Positions 7,694 through 18,323 of a stretch of DNA of 19,165 bases are shown here, one piece after another (the stretch's first letter is position 1; each line of letters starts with the position of its first letter). The stretch lies in contig JAKOGH010000772.1 of NCBI GenBank assembly GCA_024811115.1, positions 1-19,165 on the forward strand, written 5' to 3'. A program made the translations under genes and the position numbers. The notes under the pieces were generated by a model that saw nothing but the letters and a program-made list of their open reading frames with translations, searched no databases and was not told the DNA's origin. The DNA is from Terana coerulea (Eukaryota > Basidiomycota > Agaricomycetes > Polyporales > Phanerochaetaceae).

Positions 7694-9574
7694 CAATGCC
7701 ATTGTGGCATCAATGACATCCTGTTTGCATCCCACATTGGAGTACTGACTTGTGTTTGTATTGGCGCGCCTTGAGCAGGTTATTCACGCTGCCCAGCTGA
7801 GTATGACCCATGCATAGGCAGGGCAGGGTAGCGGAAAAAGAAGCTTTATTTCGAGGAAGCTAGTATGTTGCAAATGATAATGCTGTGCTCGTATTCTTGT
7901 GAGGTGCTGCAATACAGTGCTTTGGCGCTACCTGCCTGTTCGGAGGGTAGACATCTGACATGCAAAACCCCTGTTAGCGTTGAAGGACGTGTAAGATTAC
8001 TTCACATCATGGGCTGGACAGTAACGCACATCGGAAGTTATACGGTCGAGGAACATTTAGCCATCAAATCCTCAACACTTCCCATGTTCAGAAATCCTTT
8101 CTTTTCTGGTGGTCCGGCCACACCGGCACCCCATCCACTTGCGTGCTGAGCGACTTTTGGTGGGCATGAATGAGGCCGACATCCACGGGCATTTCGAGAG
8201 CTATCATTATGATATGACGGAGATATCGCAGTCGGGCCGTCGGTACCCCACAGTAAGGACCTGCTTGATGACGAGACGACAGGAGGAGTATGAGATAATG
8301 ATCACGGAGTGGATTCCGCATTATTAGAACCTACAGCGTGCGCGTCTTCCTACCACCAAGCATGTGCACCATGAGCCCTATATAATGCTTAAGTGCGGGT
8401 TAGCTGATCTTCGCCAGGCCTGTGAAGGAATTGGAAATATGATTGGACGTGCACAAATGCCTGTATCATATCACTATGAATCAGGTCTTGCAATATGGGC
8501 GGCGGACGCACCTGGGACCAAGCAACAGCTCTTCCAGATGCACAGACCGTCTACTGAGAACCCCATCTCCACTCAAATTAGAGACCCTGTGGCACTCCTG
8601 TCGCCTTCAAAGCTCTCGACCCCTGGCGTGTGTGGTGAAGAACTGAGCAGTGCATCGGAGTGGGAGAAATGCAAGTGGATAGTAGCAATGTCGTGGAGAT
8701 GGCCGTGACTGCGGTAAAAATACGCACTTACAGATTACAAAAACGGCGGAACGTACCATCCATGACGATAGCGTCAACCCTGGTTGCAGTGCGGCGATTG
8801 TAAAGGATTGTGACCCAAAGGTACGCCAGGAATACGAGGTTGGGACGGATATGGCCGATTCAGATGACTTGGCTCCTTGTCCATTGTACGAGGAAAACTG
8901 CTGGTGATGATCGGATTAGATGGCCAGGACAGCCGGGGCAACTTCATGTTGGTAGGTGACAAAGGGACGCACCACTGGCTTCGACTATAAGTCGCCATCA
9001 TCCCGGGACTCCACGTTCCGGCGTTCCTTAGCCAACGTATGACGCCGGGCATCCATGCACAAGTTTTTAGGAGGTCTTCGACAGGCCTTTGCCGATGTTC
9101 AGCACAGCTCTTTGGTGTTAGCAGACATAAGGTTTTGAGACGTCTACAGACAGTTAACACTTTGGATTTTCAACCCGAAGCGACATGCGCACCTCGAATC
9201 CTCGTTATCACTCGATTTCGTCATAAATACTCAAGTACGCTTTTGAGATCGTCGTGGCTGCGTAACTGGGCAGCCGGCATACGTCACGTTTCTACGAGCG
9301 TGATCAGCCTGGGACGAACAGGAAAAGAGTATAGTCGCCGAACTACAAGCTTTTTCCCTGAGTCTCTAAGAGTTCACCCCACATAATGGGAGCTGCGCAT
9401 GTGTGCGCCCAAGCTGATGAGGACAAGGGCGAGGATGGGCGCGAGTCTGAGGCAAAGGTTTGACGGCATGTCAGAGAAGCCAAGTATTAGCGTGGAGGTT
9501 TGTACTCACAATACTTGGAGCGTATCGCACAGGGAGTTGGCTCAGCGACATACGAGACGCCCGAGAAATGACTT
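7694..9574. other. Long spacer without identifiable genes
   Basis: Contains short ORFs on both strands (such as 8109-8327 and 8364-8708 on plus, and 8774-9160 on minus) with no motif I can assign and no mutual continuity by splicing. No terminal repeats or target duplications were found. It forms the centre of the palindrome. Confidence 0.4.
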
Positions 9575-9905
9575 GGAACGCGGAGAGAGACATCGAGCAA
9601 CAGTAAGTGAGGGAGCGCAAGCAAGAGCTGAGCGGGCGTCTGACGGAGAGTTGATGGGCGCCCAGCCAATCAGAACGCGGCGGGAGGGAACGCGAGAGGC
9701 GCGACTGGACCCGCTCGACAGCGACCGCATGCGCACCCTTCCGAACGATTGGTCGACGTCTCTGAAAGATACCGCGATAGTCATCGATGAGCAGACGCAT
9801 GGACGCGTCGATCATAGCGACGGTCGGGACGCGATCGACGGCAGCAAGCGCCCATGCTCCGACGGATGACGCGTCGCGTCCAGAGTCACAGTTGAGGCAC
9901 ATGCA
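9575..9905 (-). repeat. Second inverted pair, right member
   Basis: Reverse complement of this stretch aligns with 5600-5965, including GACGCGTCATCCGTCGGAGC, ATTGGCTGGGCGCCCATCAA and CGTCAGACGCCCGCTCAG. CCAAT motifs are conserved in position (near 9670 and 9750). It is separated from the right island by about 3.3 kb, against about 1.3 kb on the left, so unequal insertions or deletions followed the duplication. Confidence 0.7.
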
Positions 9906-10244
9906 CGTGTCTCATTACCGAGCCAACACCACTACCTAGCACATCTGGTCAAGGCGGCTTGGGCATACACGATCCAAATTTCTGCGCAAACGATAACCTT
10001 TTTGACGTGCAACCCAACCCTCAGCCCACATCCCGGACGGAAATAGAAGATAGGCTGTGGCGGGCACACGCGCCGGACGTAGATCAAGATCGCCTGGGGC
10101 GTGCTGGCAAGATCTTTAGCAGGTGTTTCGTCTGTCCTTTTGTGGCCGCTTGAGCAAGCCCGTCCTCCTGTTGGTCGTCAGCAGCATGATCGGGAACCGG
10201 CCAACAAAAGACGTACCTCACGCACTGTACGACTGTAATGGCTG
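9906..10244. other. Spacer, nothing identified
   Basis: No recognisable coding, RNA or repeat feature. Confidence 0.4.
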
Positions 10245-11090
10245 TCATGCCTCAGGCTGGCACCCTGCATACAGCCTGCCAACAGTGAACGGTGAGATAG
10301 GTCTCCACAATACTGTTCCGCAGTGCATGATCAACGCCATGCGAGCGGTGGCTGATTGTGTTTGCGAAGAAAGGGCATGGCCGTCAGACATCCGTATAAG
10401 CCGCCGTCTGCCAAGCGAAGCGAGGACTGGCATTGCTCCGTTTTCCTTCAACCCCAAAGCGAAAGTTTCCGCAGCCCAAAGCGTAGTAGTCACTCGGATG
10501 CCGGTAAAGCCGATGCTGGGTCTCTTGTCGTCGGATCGGTCTGGAAGAATATATCGAGGAGTGGCGTCGTTCATGCTAAACAAGTGCATGTCGATGGCCT
10601 GCATCCGCGCGATTTCTTGCCATCGTTCAAGACCAGCCTGCTCAACGTGCGCTGCGGGTAGGTCCCCGGGATGGTCGTAGCAGCTCGAGACCTGTCGCGC
10701 CAAGGATACGCCTCTCTGAACGATGGAGAAGAGCGATGAGTTCTGCATTGCTGATCTGCGGCCGAGGGCACAACGGCGGATAGCAGTGATTGCGACGTAA
10801 TCGTATCTGCGGATATCTTGAACATGAGCAGTAGCCAGGGCACAGAGAGAAAGGAACCTACCAGCGACAAGGACAGCACCGAGCAACATTGCGATGGACT
10901 GACAGCACATGGCCACAATGAGTGAAGAGGCGTGTACACGAGGTCTTGAGGGTCCAGAAATGTTCAGTATGATGTTTTGTGGTATGCCCAGCAAAACCCT
11001 AAGCAGCGCGCACACAGTTAGCGTGATTTGAAACAGAATGGCGGATAAGAGACGCACCGATGCCTTCGAGGTGCAAACAACACCGCCCAA
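10245..11090 (-). CDS. Hypothetical ORF, about 281 codons, unassigned
   Basis: Longest uninterrupted minus-strand frame in the spacer. The reported start is a TTG; an internal ATG lies near 10912. The N-terminal third is hydrophobic in two stretches (LLSAILFQITLTVCALLRVLL and about 40 residues on, LIVAMCCQSIAMLLGAVLVAG), which could be membrane helices. The remainder is mixed and charged with no motif I recognise. A GTAGGT...CCGCAG pair inside could be an intron that would change the frame. The opposite strand is also open over much of the region, so coding status is doubtful. Confidence 0.25.
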   Translation of the reverse strand: MGGVVCTSKASVRLLSAILFQITLTVCALLRVLLGIPQNIILNISGPSRPRVHASSLIVAMCCQSIAMLLGAVLVAGRFLSLCALATAHVQDIRRYDYVAITAIRRCALGRRSAMQNSSLFSIVQRGVSLARQVSSCYDHPGDLPAAHVEQAGLERWQEIARMQAIDMHLFSMNDATPRYILPDRSDDKRPSIGFTGIRVTTTLWAAETFALGLKENGAMPVLASLGRRRLIRMSDGHALSSQTQSATARMALIMHCGTVLWRPISPFTVGRLYAGCQPEA

Positions 11091-13208
11091 TAGAACACGG
11101 GATAGCTACCCTCACCAACTATAGCGAGGCATGGAGCTCTCGACAACCGAAGGGCGCCCCGCAAGGAGCACCGGGTCTTTGACTGACGTGAATCGCTGCG
11201 CACCGTGCGACTTCTGATTACCAGTTGCGAAAAAGGGCCTCCCAACTTTGGCATGTCGTCAGTGCGCATCAGACCGCGGTTTGAGCACAGCGCTCACCTC
11301 CCGCACTCGCAGTTCTTCATCATCTTCCACAGATCTGCGTTAGTGACGCAGCCTTGGCTGGATTTAAGGTCAGGAGGATTGTGCGTAGGGCACCTTGAGG
11401 ACGTACCAAGAGTGCTGTGTTGCAGACTGCTGTCCGTCGAAGATGAAAGGTATGCAGGTATGATGTTGAGGCGTTAGAGGTACAGCGAGAGTACTGGTGG
11501 GAATGGTCCCCTTTCTAAATGGCCTTGTTTCTGCAATGGATGTTCATTCTTGTGTTAAGTATCGAAGTGGATCCACCCGTGCAACCCTGAGATCCATACA
11601 TCTGTGAATCATCAGCACGCCGCGAACCATAATATAATCCCGCCACGTACCTTGACCAAGCACAGTCCCCTCTTCCAGTCCAACGAATATCCAGCAAAAC
11701 CTGTCATCACGTCCACGTCGGCGCGATAGCGGGCACTGCTTGCGGGTCTAAGTATCGCGCGAGATAACGATGAGTGCCTGCTTGGGGAGAAATCAGGGAA
11801 CGAACTTACATCTGTGTTATTCTTGCGGCCCATGCACATGTCCAGTGCCCGGGCGACGAGTACAGAGAGAGGGTGTGGGCAGTGGCGAGTGAGGCAGGAG
11901 CAGGACTCGTTGGGTAACCCTTTGCCGAAGAAGCCGGCCAAGAGCGCAGATCGGGTTTAGTGTAATGAGATGTTTGTGTGCGGTCCTGTCGGAGCCGACA
12001 TTCTTGCGCCATTGCGCGACAAAAAGCGTAGGCAGCGAGATGGAGCGCATACACCCAGGCATCGCAGCAGTCGACACGAAAGCGACGGAAAACGGCGCGT
12101 CGAAGAGGTCCCGTGGGGCTGCGTGCATGAGGGTGTGCTGTAGATCTTGAGCTTGAGCACACTGGAGTGCAGTCCGTACGAGAACGCTGTGGAAGAGCAA
12201 GTCGGTTGGAAGGGCAAGGTTGACGAGGTGATCGCGAGCAGGGCTTTAGTGTACAATAGGATTGGCCGCGAATATATCTGAAACCGAATAATCAGCTGAG
12301 ACGACGACGACGCGACCTACCGAATGAAATACACCAAAGCACGAGAGACGGAGCACCACCTGGTGGTAGCCTTGAGCGCCGACACGCAAGTGCAAGACCT
12401 AGCAAGACACTAATCAGCTACGAGAGACGGACGCGAAACTACTTACTCGGACTCGGTGTCGGAGCGAATGCAGATAACTATAATGAACGCTGGTATGCAG
12501 CGGGGGGCAATGTGAGCTCTCGAGGGGGAAAGATAGCTCCATTGAAGGCGGGAAGACGCCCTTTGTATATAGTACACAGAAATCTCCCGCTACCGTTCTC
12601 TCGGTTGGGAGTTCGCTTCGGAAACATAACAGAGCTGAGAAAGAAGAACATACTGGTGCTAAGAGGTCCGAAAGCGGGATGAAACCTGGTTCTGGATGCG
12701 GCATGTTGCGAAACTGTTGGCGCCGGGGATAGACACTCCGGTTCGTCCAGCTATGTCATGTTCGGACGGGCGATGGCTCAGAGCTAGCGCAGAGACAGTG
12801 ACGCGGCTTATTTACGTGCGCGAACCGCTGCCCTCGGAGCGCGAGCACGGTCACTGTCCTGGCATAGGCCCTTACGTCGCGTCTTCCCACGATCACGGCC
12901 GTCGGTCCCTTTGTCATCTCGCGATGGTACACGAGAGAAGAGAGGAAGTGAGAGAGAGAGAGTATGCGAATGATGCAAGTGAGATGAATACGAGACGTGC
13001 ACTACCCCTCCTGGCTGACCGAACTGCCGAGCAAGTGGTTCACGAGGTGAAAGTTGCGTTCCGAATGCGGATAGACGCGGACGAGGCGTCCCCGTCCCGA
13101 GCGTCAACGCTTCCGCCTTCCTAATGCAGAATATTCGAATTATCAGCGTTTTTACGTCCGCGCTTGAATCCACTACCACACCGGAATTGGTCTTGGCTTT
13201 TGAGGGGT
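11091..13208. other. Spacer between hypothetical ORF and right island, no gene identified
   Basis: Several overlapping frames on the minus strand (11612-11941, 11806-12200, 11957-12256, 12414-12704, 12808-13461) are open, but none carries a motif I can name. A short GA-repeat lies near 12949-12962. A 19-bp sequence at 11708-11726 is shared exactly with the two islands. There is no counterpart in the left arm. Confidence 0.4.
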
Positions 13209-13423
13209 CAGACGGGGTCCAGTGCCCATGAAGACCCACCACGGCCGCTATGAGCGGTGAGCACGTCGCCATCGCCTCGATCGCCGCGGATAGGCGGTAT
13301 ACGTGACCCACGTCCACGTCGGCGCGAGCATGGAGAAGTAATGGAGAAGGATGTACGCCTGAACGAGAGCGAGCATGGCTTCCGTGGTGGAGCGATGTGC
13401 TTGACATGTACCGTGCTCTCGTC
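13209..13423 (-). repeat. Hyper-conserved island, right copy
   Basis: Read on the minus strand, this is the gap-free partner of 4082-4310 apart from the left-specific 14-bp duplication, with 8 substitutions in 215 positions. It marks the inner limit of the right arm. The flanking sequence at 13424-13700 has diverged far more from the left arm. Confidence 0.88.
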
Positions 13424-14183
13424 AGGGATCTGTGACGTGAGTCCACGTCCTGTAACTGCATGACGTGTTATTCTGACAAGCCTTTTGTAGTATGGCGTAG
13501 GACGTTTGACTCTGCGGGATGGACAGTCTTCCCAGGATCACGTCGATCGCAGGCCACACAGCACGAATCGCCCCGGGGAGATGTTCTTGAGCAGTACTGC
13601 AGGCTGTTATCACCCGCATACTGTCTTTCATAATAAGGTCATTTATCATCGGGCACAGACGTGATTGGGAGCAAGAACGCACGTCGACTTGTACGTGTTG
13701 GAACTACAAATTCGCTATTTTGACAATCTTTGTGGCATTGATGCCGCTTACATGACAAGTGTTCGTGCTCTCTCTGGTCACGTTGGGTTGACTGTCGCCA
13801 CGGATGCTTTTTGCATTGACTATTACTGATACATCTATGTACCGTGAAATGGTGGCACAATGTGCGGATTGAATGAACATAGATGGTACATTCCCATACT
13901 CACACGTCGGAGGACGAGTAACGGCTACTATACAACCTCGGCGTAGACTGAAAATCACAGGATGAGATGCCTAGAGTATGAAGCCACTGAGATTGACTAT
14001 GCGAGCGAGGGACGAACTACGAACCGGGCTTTGTAATATGCTGAGGGTGGTAGTTGACCGCAATAGTACATGGATTCGGGAAGAAATGTGAAGTACGGTA
14101 GCAGGGAGTTGGTAAGGAGCGCGAGGGCAGGAAATGGAGGACAATAGGGAATCAATGGAAATCCTGGAGACGGAGGGAATTTG
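13424..14183. other. 3' flank of right NLR copy, duplicated
   Basis: No gene recognised. It aligns in inverted orientation with 3316-4081. A polyadenylation signal or terminator could not be assigned with confidence. Confidence 0.65.
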
Positions 14184-14512
14184 CTATGCGCTCTGCACGG
14201 GCTCGTCGGCCCAGCACTGCGCCCAGTCTGTACCGTGGACGAAGCGGCTGAGGTCAATCTCTACGTCAGGCTGCCGGGGAGTTCCAATTATCTGCTTGAG
14301 TCCTGGCCTAACAAGCCGCTGGAGGTGGTCTTGCGAAAGCCAGAACAAGCGCTCTCTGCTGGGTCCCAAGCACCACCCATCCCCGTCCCAGCTGATTCCA
14401 GCATTGAAACTGTTGTAGGTAGCCATCGCGTTGGGTGAGGTTAACGAGACACTGTCAAGTGCCAAACCGTGGTCACGGGCTGGATTCCGAGAGAATAGGA
14501 TCGATCGGGCCC
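14184..14512 (-). CDS. C-terminal cap exon of right NLR (exon 7)
   Basis: Joined in phase to exon 6 by a 71-bp intron (GTAAAT donor at 14583, GATGCAG acceptor at 14513). It reads GARSILFSRNPARDHGLALD, then DGDGWCLGPSRERLFWLS, LKQIIGTP and LSRFVHGTDWAQCW before TAG at 14184-14186. It is uninterrupted and serves as the empty site for the MITE in the left copy, which lies after the codons for SRNPA. Confidence 0.82.
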
Positions 14513-14583
14513 CTGCATCTACGGTTCCTGAAGACGTGGCTGTGAGTTATGGGAAGAATCAACCAAAATGTTGCCAGATTTAC
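14513..14583 (-). other. 71-bp last intron of right NLR
   Basis: GTAAAT donor and GTAGATGCAG acceptor. The split GGG codon joins exon 6 to exon 7 in frame, which supports the model even though the intron could be read through for some distance. Confidence 0.7.
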
Positions 14584-16592
14584 CTTCTTGCTGGTTATCT
14601 TGTGACATATCCCAGACTTGTACCACACCACTTTTGGTGAGTACCACAATAGTATCACCATTCACGGAGAAATTGAGCGATATTGTGTGCTCGGTAACGT
14701 GCAGAAGCCACACTTGCTGCTCTGTCTTGATATTCCAGACTCTAACCGTCCCGTCATCGGAGCCAGATGCCAGGTACATGCCATCTGGAGAGAACGCGGC
14801 CGATATGATCCAATCGTCATGGCCCCATAGCGGTTCCCCGAGACTTTCCCCAGTTCGCGCAGTCCCAAATACAGATGGTCTTGTCGTCAGAGCCGGAAGA
14901 AAGATATAGGTTGTCTGGTGAAAAGAGAAAGAGCGGATCCAATCACTGTGCCTTACAACCTCCCACAAGACTTCACCAGTTGGCAAGGCCAAAGGCGCAC
15001 CTTTCCACTATTGCTTCCCAGCGCCAGGCGTGAGCAGTCTGGTGAAAACCGAGCACAAAATATCCTGCTGCCATCTCCCAGGTTGTATCGGCCAGCGGTC
15101 CAGACATTGCCAAGAGACCACTGCTGAAGTTCTCCTGCTGAGGCTGACCATGCATGCCGGCCATCTGCCGACAGTGCCACAGCCATAATAGTGTCCGGGG
15201 GTGCTGAATGAAAGCCCTGGTGGAGATCGAGGGATGCTGTGTGCCAGAATCGTATGCCACCCTCGTCGTCGCCCGAAATGATTGTTGACCCATCAGCAGA
15301 GACGGCGAGATGTTCCACTCTCGCTGATGTGTGGACCTCTTGTGAGCTGCGGATCACTGTTGCAATCTCTGTCTGCCAGATACATAGTTGACCGCTGGCC
15401 AATCCAGTGAGCAACTGTGTTGTTCCATTTATGAAAGCGAAGGCAGTGATTTGTGACTTCTGTGAGTCTGCGGCGCCTTCAGACTGAAGTACACCATCGG
15501 AAATCCTCCAGTGCCGTACTGTTCTGTCGTCCGAGCTGGAGATGAGGCGCTCACCATCTACAGTAAAGGCAACTGTGCGAACCCAGTTAGAGTGTCTGGA
15601 GAATAGTCTGCACACTCCAGTGCTCAGATCCCAGACTCGGACTGTGGTGTCCTCTGATCCAGATGCGAGGCTGCGACTGTCAGGTGAAAAGGCGATGCAC
15701 TGTATGTCTCCATTGTGGCCTGCGAGGGGAAGCCGCATTGCCTCGTACGTGGATGCGCTCCAAAGACGCACAGTGCAGTCCCAATAGCCAACAGCAATGC
15801 AAGAACTGTCGGGCGCAAATGTGACACAGTTCACATTCGGGATGCCTCGCAGCTCCTTGAGAACCCGGCCGTCTTCTGCTGCTCGTACGCACAGCCCTCG
15901 GGAGGATGCAGTTGCCACCGCTTGCCCATCTGGGGAAAATTTGACTGCCTGCACCCATCCTTGGCTGTCCTGATCGCCGTCGACGCGGAGGGATCTACCT
16001 GAAAAACCTCCCACATCCGAGTTGTCCCATCGTCGGAGCCTGATACTAGGCGGGAGCCATCTGGTGAGAAGCACACGGACCGAACCCAGTCTGTGTGCCC
16101 GAGAAGACGCAGAAGCGCACCATACCCCGTATTTGCGTCCCATATTCGGATTGTTGTGTCATGCGAGGCTGTTGCAACAAAGTTCCCATCGGGGGAGTAC
16201 GCTATAGCACGAATGTAATCAGTGTGCGCTTTCTGCGTGGTGAGGAGTTGCCGGCCATTGGCAATGTCCCTGATAACGAGGCGATGATCATGGGTAGCGG
16301 TCGCAACTCGATTGCCATCAGGAGAAACGGCAGAAGCGCCCCAGCCGTTCGTGAAGGAGATGAAGTCATTAGATGCAGAAGGCGACGGATCGCTGAAGCG
16401 GAGCCTGCGGGGGATGTGGGGCATGAATCGGCGGAATAGAGGGCTGGTCGGAGGAAGAGCCGGGATGACGGACAGATACAGATGGCAAGCTGATTCCTCG
16501 ATGACATCCAGCCTGCGATTGGCACGGAGACAGCTCCAGGCCTCCATTGCAAGTGTCGCCGCACTCGGAGCCGACACATTCGAGCCTGGTCC
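14584..16592 (-). CDS. WD40 exon of right NLR (exon 6), about 14 blades
   Basis: After a linker with CHLYLSVIPALPPTSPLFRRF there are about 14 WD40-like units, recognised by F/A-S-P-D-G turns and the closing [IV]-[RW]-x-W-[DE]: for example AHTDYIRAIAYSPDG...IRIWD, GHTDWVRSVCFSPDG...TRMWE, GHNGDIQCIAFSPDS...VRVWD, DGSRIFCARFSPDC...VRLW and GHDDWIISAAFSPDG...VRVWN. Fourteen would build two seven-bladed propellers. Long stretches are open (16143-14953), but the A5 run at 16002-16006, a missing base near 14990, and a minus-one/plus-one pair near 14922 and 14856 disturb the frame. The left copy retains the expected codons at the first three. Confidence 0.82.
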
Positions 16593-16653
16593 CTTGAATT
16601 GATAGATACAAATACATGTTAGATACCGTCGAACTTGAGATGTGATCACGTAC
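16593..16653 (-). other. 61-bp intron between NACHT and WD40 exons
   Basis: GTACGT donor after ATG and a TTCAAG acceptor before GGACCAGG, phase 0. It is at the same place as 211-274 in the left copy. Confidence 0.72.
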
Positions 16654-18202
16654 CATGTCAAAGTCTGCAATCTGTCGGAGGGTATCAAGCGCAATATACT
16701 TTAGTATCCCCAGTAGACTGAGCACTTCGAGCCAGAAGAGAAGCTTCTCTGAAATCAGCTGCTGTGTCAAATCGTGGAGCCTTGAATCGAAGTGTTGGCC
16801 GGACGCTGCCTTCTTGAGATGATCCTGCAGAAACTTGCATGCGTACACGAGCGACTGTGATATGTGTTGGGCGATGCGTTCCCGAAGGCTAGTAATCTGC
16901 GCGTTCATCTCGTACGAAGACTCAAGCTGACAGATGTTGAATTTGAGCCCTCGGCACAATGCTCCTATACACCCGTGGGCCATTGCCCTATGCCACGTAG
17001 GATCTGCAGACACGAAGAATGGACCGCTGCGCTTAGGGTCAATCAAGTAGTCGCGAAAGGATGTGTGCAGGGTTGTACAATGCCCTCCACGTCTTCTGAG
17101 GCTACGTTGCTGAGCAGCGAGCCCATGTACCCGAGAACGTTGCCCGCATCTAGATCTTGGTCTTCGCTTCCGGTAGAGAGCAGAAGTTCCTGCAAGGCCG
17201 TCCGGGATAGCGGCCCTCTTGGCAAAAAGCACTGCGGCGACGACCAAGCGAAACCTTTCCATGCCGCGATCGTCCGATGTGAGAAACACCTGGCCAAGTA
17301 CCGCGGTATACAGGGAGTCCAAATGATCCTCGGCATGTCCCCCAGATCCAGACCTGACCAAGAGCTCATATCGATCACGTGGAGTAGACCCTCCTTGGCC
17401 AGGGGCACGTATCACTGAACAAGAAAGAAAAGCCCATTGGAAGAGCCCTTGAGCCGCCTCGGTAAGCTCTTTGCAATCCTTTTCGTCAATGCTTGGATGA
17501 TATTGTTTCAACTCCCTAGAGATATATCGGAAAATGTCGTCATTGGTGGAAAAGGAGCTGAGCACGTCAATGCTCTGCGCAAGAATGAGTTCAGAATGGT
17601 CTGCCTGCGTGAAGGGGATGATGTCGTTCTCCAAACGTGACGTGATGAAAAAGCGTAGGTTGGCTGGAAGGTCCTGGGCTCGCTCCAAGATGAGGGATAT
17701 CCAGCGCAGCCCGTTTCGTTGCATCGCCGCTTTCGTCCAACGCGTCGAGTACAACGACCAGTGGGCCGACGAGGGTGAGCTTCTTGAGGGGCTCTAGTAG
17801 AAAGTGCTTGAACTGGTCCATGAGATCCTTCGTCCCTTGAAGCGAAGTCTTCTTGCCGACGGCGGCAGAAAGTGCGCGGTAGACACCGTCATCGAGCTCG
17901 GCGAGGTCCTTCGCGATGGTTGGCAACACAAGCTGAATACGGTCGGGCGCGTTCCGGCTGAAGGCGAACGAGGACCCAAGCCGACCTAGTGCTCCCGACG
18001 CGCTGGGCCACCGAATGAGCGATTGTCGATTTTCCCTTCCCGGCGAGGCCGTGGAGCAGAAATATGCGAGGTGCGTCTGGCTGTGTCACCCACTCCATAA
18101 TGTCCTTCAGAATGTCCACTCGAGTACCCTCTAAGCAGCACTTGCTGGAGCCCAATGTTGCGCCGTCGGCGTAAGGCATCTTCATCAAGTCAAGTCTCGT
18201 TC
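16654..18202 (-). CDS. NACHT exon of right NLR (exon 5)
   Basis: Begins after a 121-bp intron with LDLMKMPYADGATLGSSKC and CLEGTRVDILKDIMEWV, then Walker A GLAGKGKST, the linker LGRLGSSFAFSRN, Walker B VVVLDALDESG, and RFFITSRLENDI. Further on are FRYISRELKQ, EAAQGLFQWAFLSCSVI, MGSLLSNV and LHTSFRDYL, all ordered as in fungal NACHT proteins. Frame changes are needed near 17991 (between QRVGS and LGRLGSS), near 17705 (between DESGDATKRAAL and SLILERAQDLP), near 17214 (AKR to PLSRTALQELL) and near 17075 (EGIVQ to LHTSF). The last two cancel each other. Confidence 0.78.
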
Positions 18203-18323
18203 CTAATGCGAATAAATGGTATGTCAAGGCATTCTCGAATCACCAAACCAGAAATAAAATGTTTATCGGATAATAGGTTGGATACGAAGGATGCAATTAA
18301 TGTACATGGAGGTGAAAACGTAC
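18203..18323 (-). other. 121-bp intron preceding the NACHT exon
   Basis: GTACGT donor, GCATTAG acceptor, phase 1 on both sides (ATC-G / GA-ACG). It is twice the length of the other introns in this gene. It is AT-rich, unlike the flanking exons. Confidence 0.7.

Larger units (their letters stand above)
13209..16863. repeat. Right arm of large inverted repeat (portion matched within the window)
   Basis: Minus-strand counterpart of 1-4310. The match is interrupted only by the MITE on the left and by small indels. Sequence from 16864 to 19165 has no partner only because the left arm is cut by the window at position 1. Confidence 0.88.

Noticed and set aside
12949..12962. GA-dinucleotide microsatellite
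   Set aside because: Only about seven units; ordinary.
17065..17995. Explaining the NACHT-exon frame changes as extra introns
   Set aside because: The conserved protein motifs on either side of each change are adjacent or nearly so. There is no room for an intron, and no GT...AG pair brackets the shifts.
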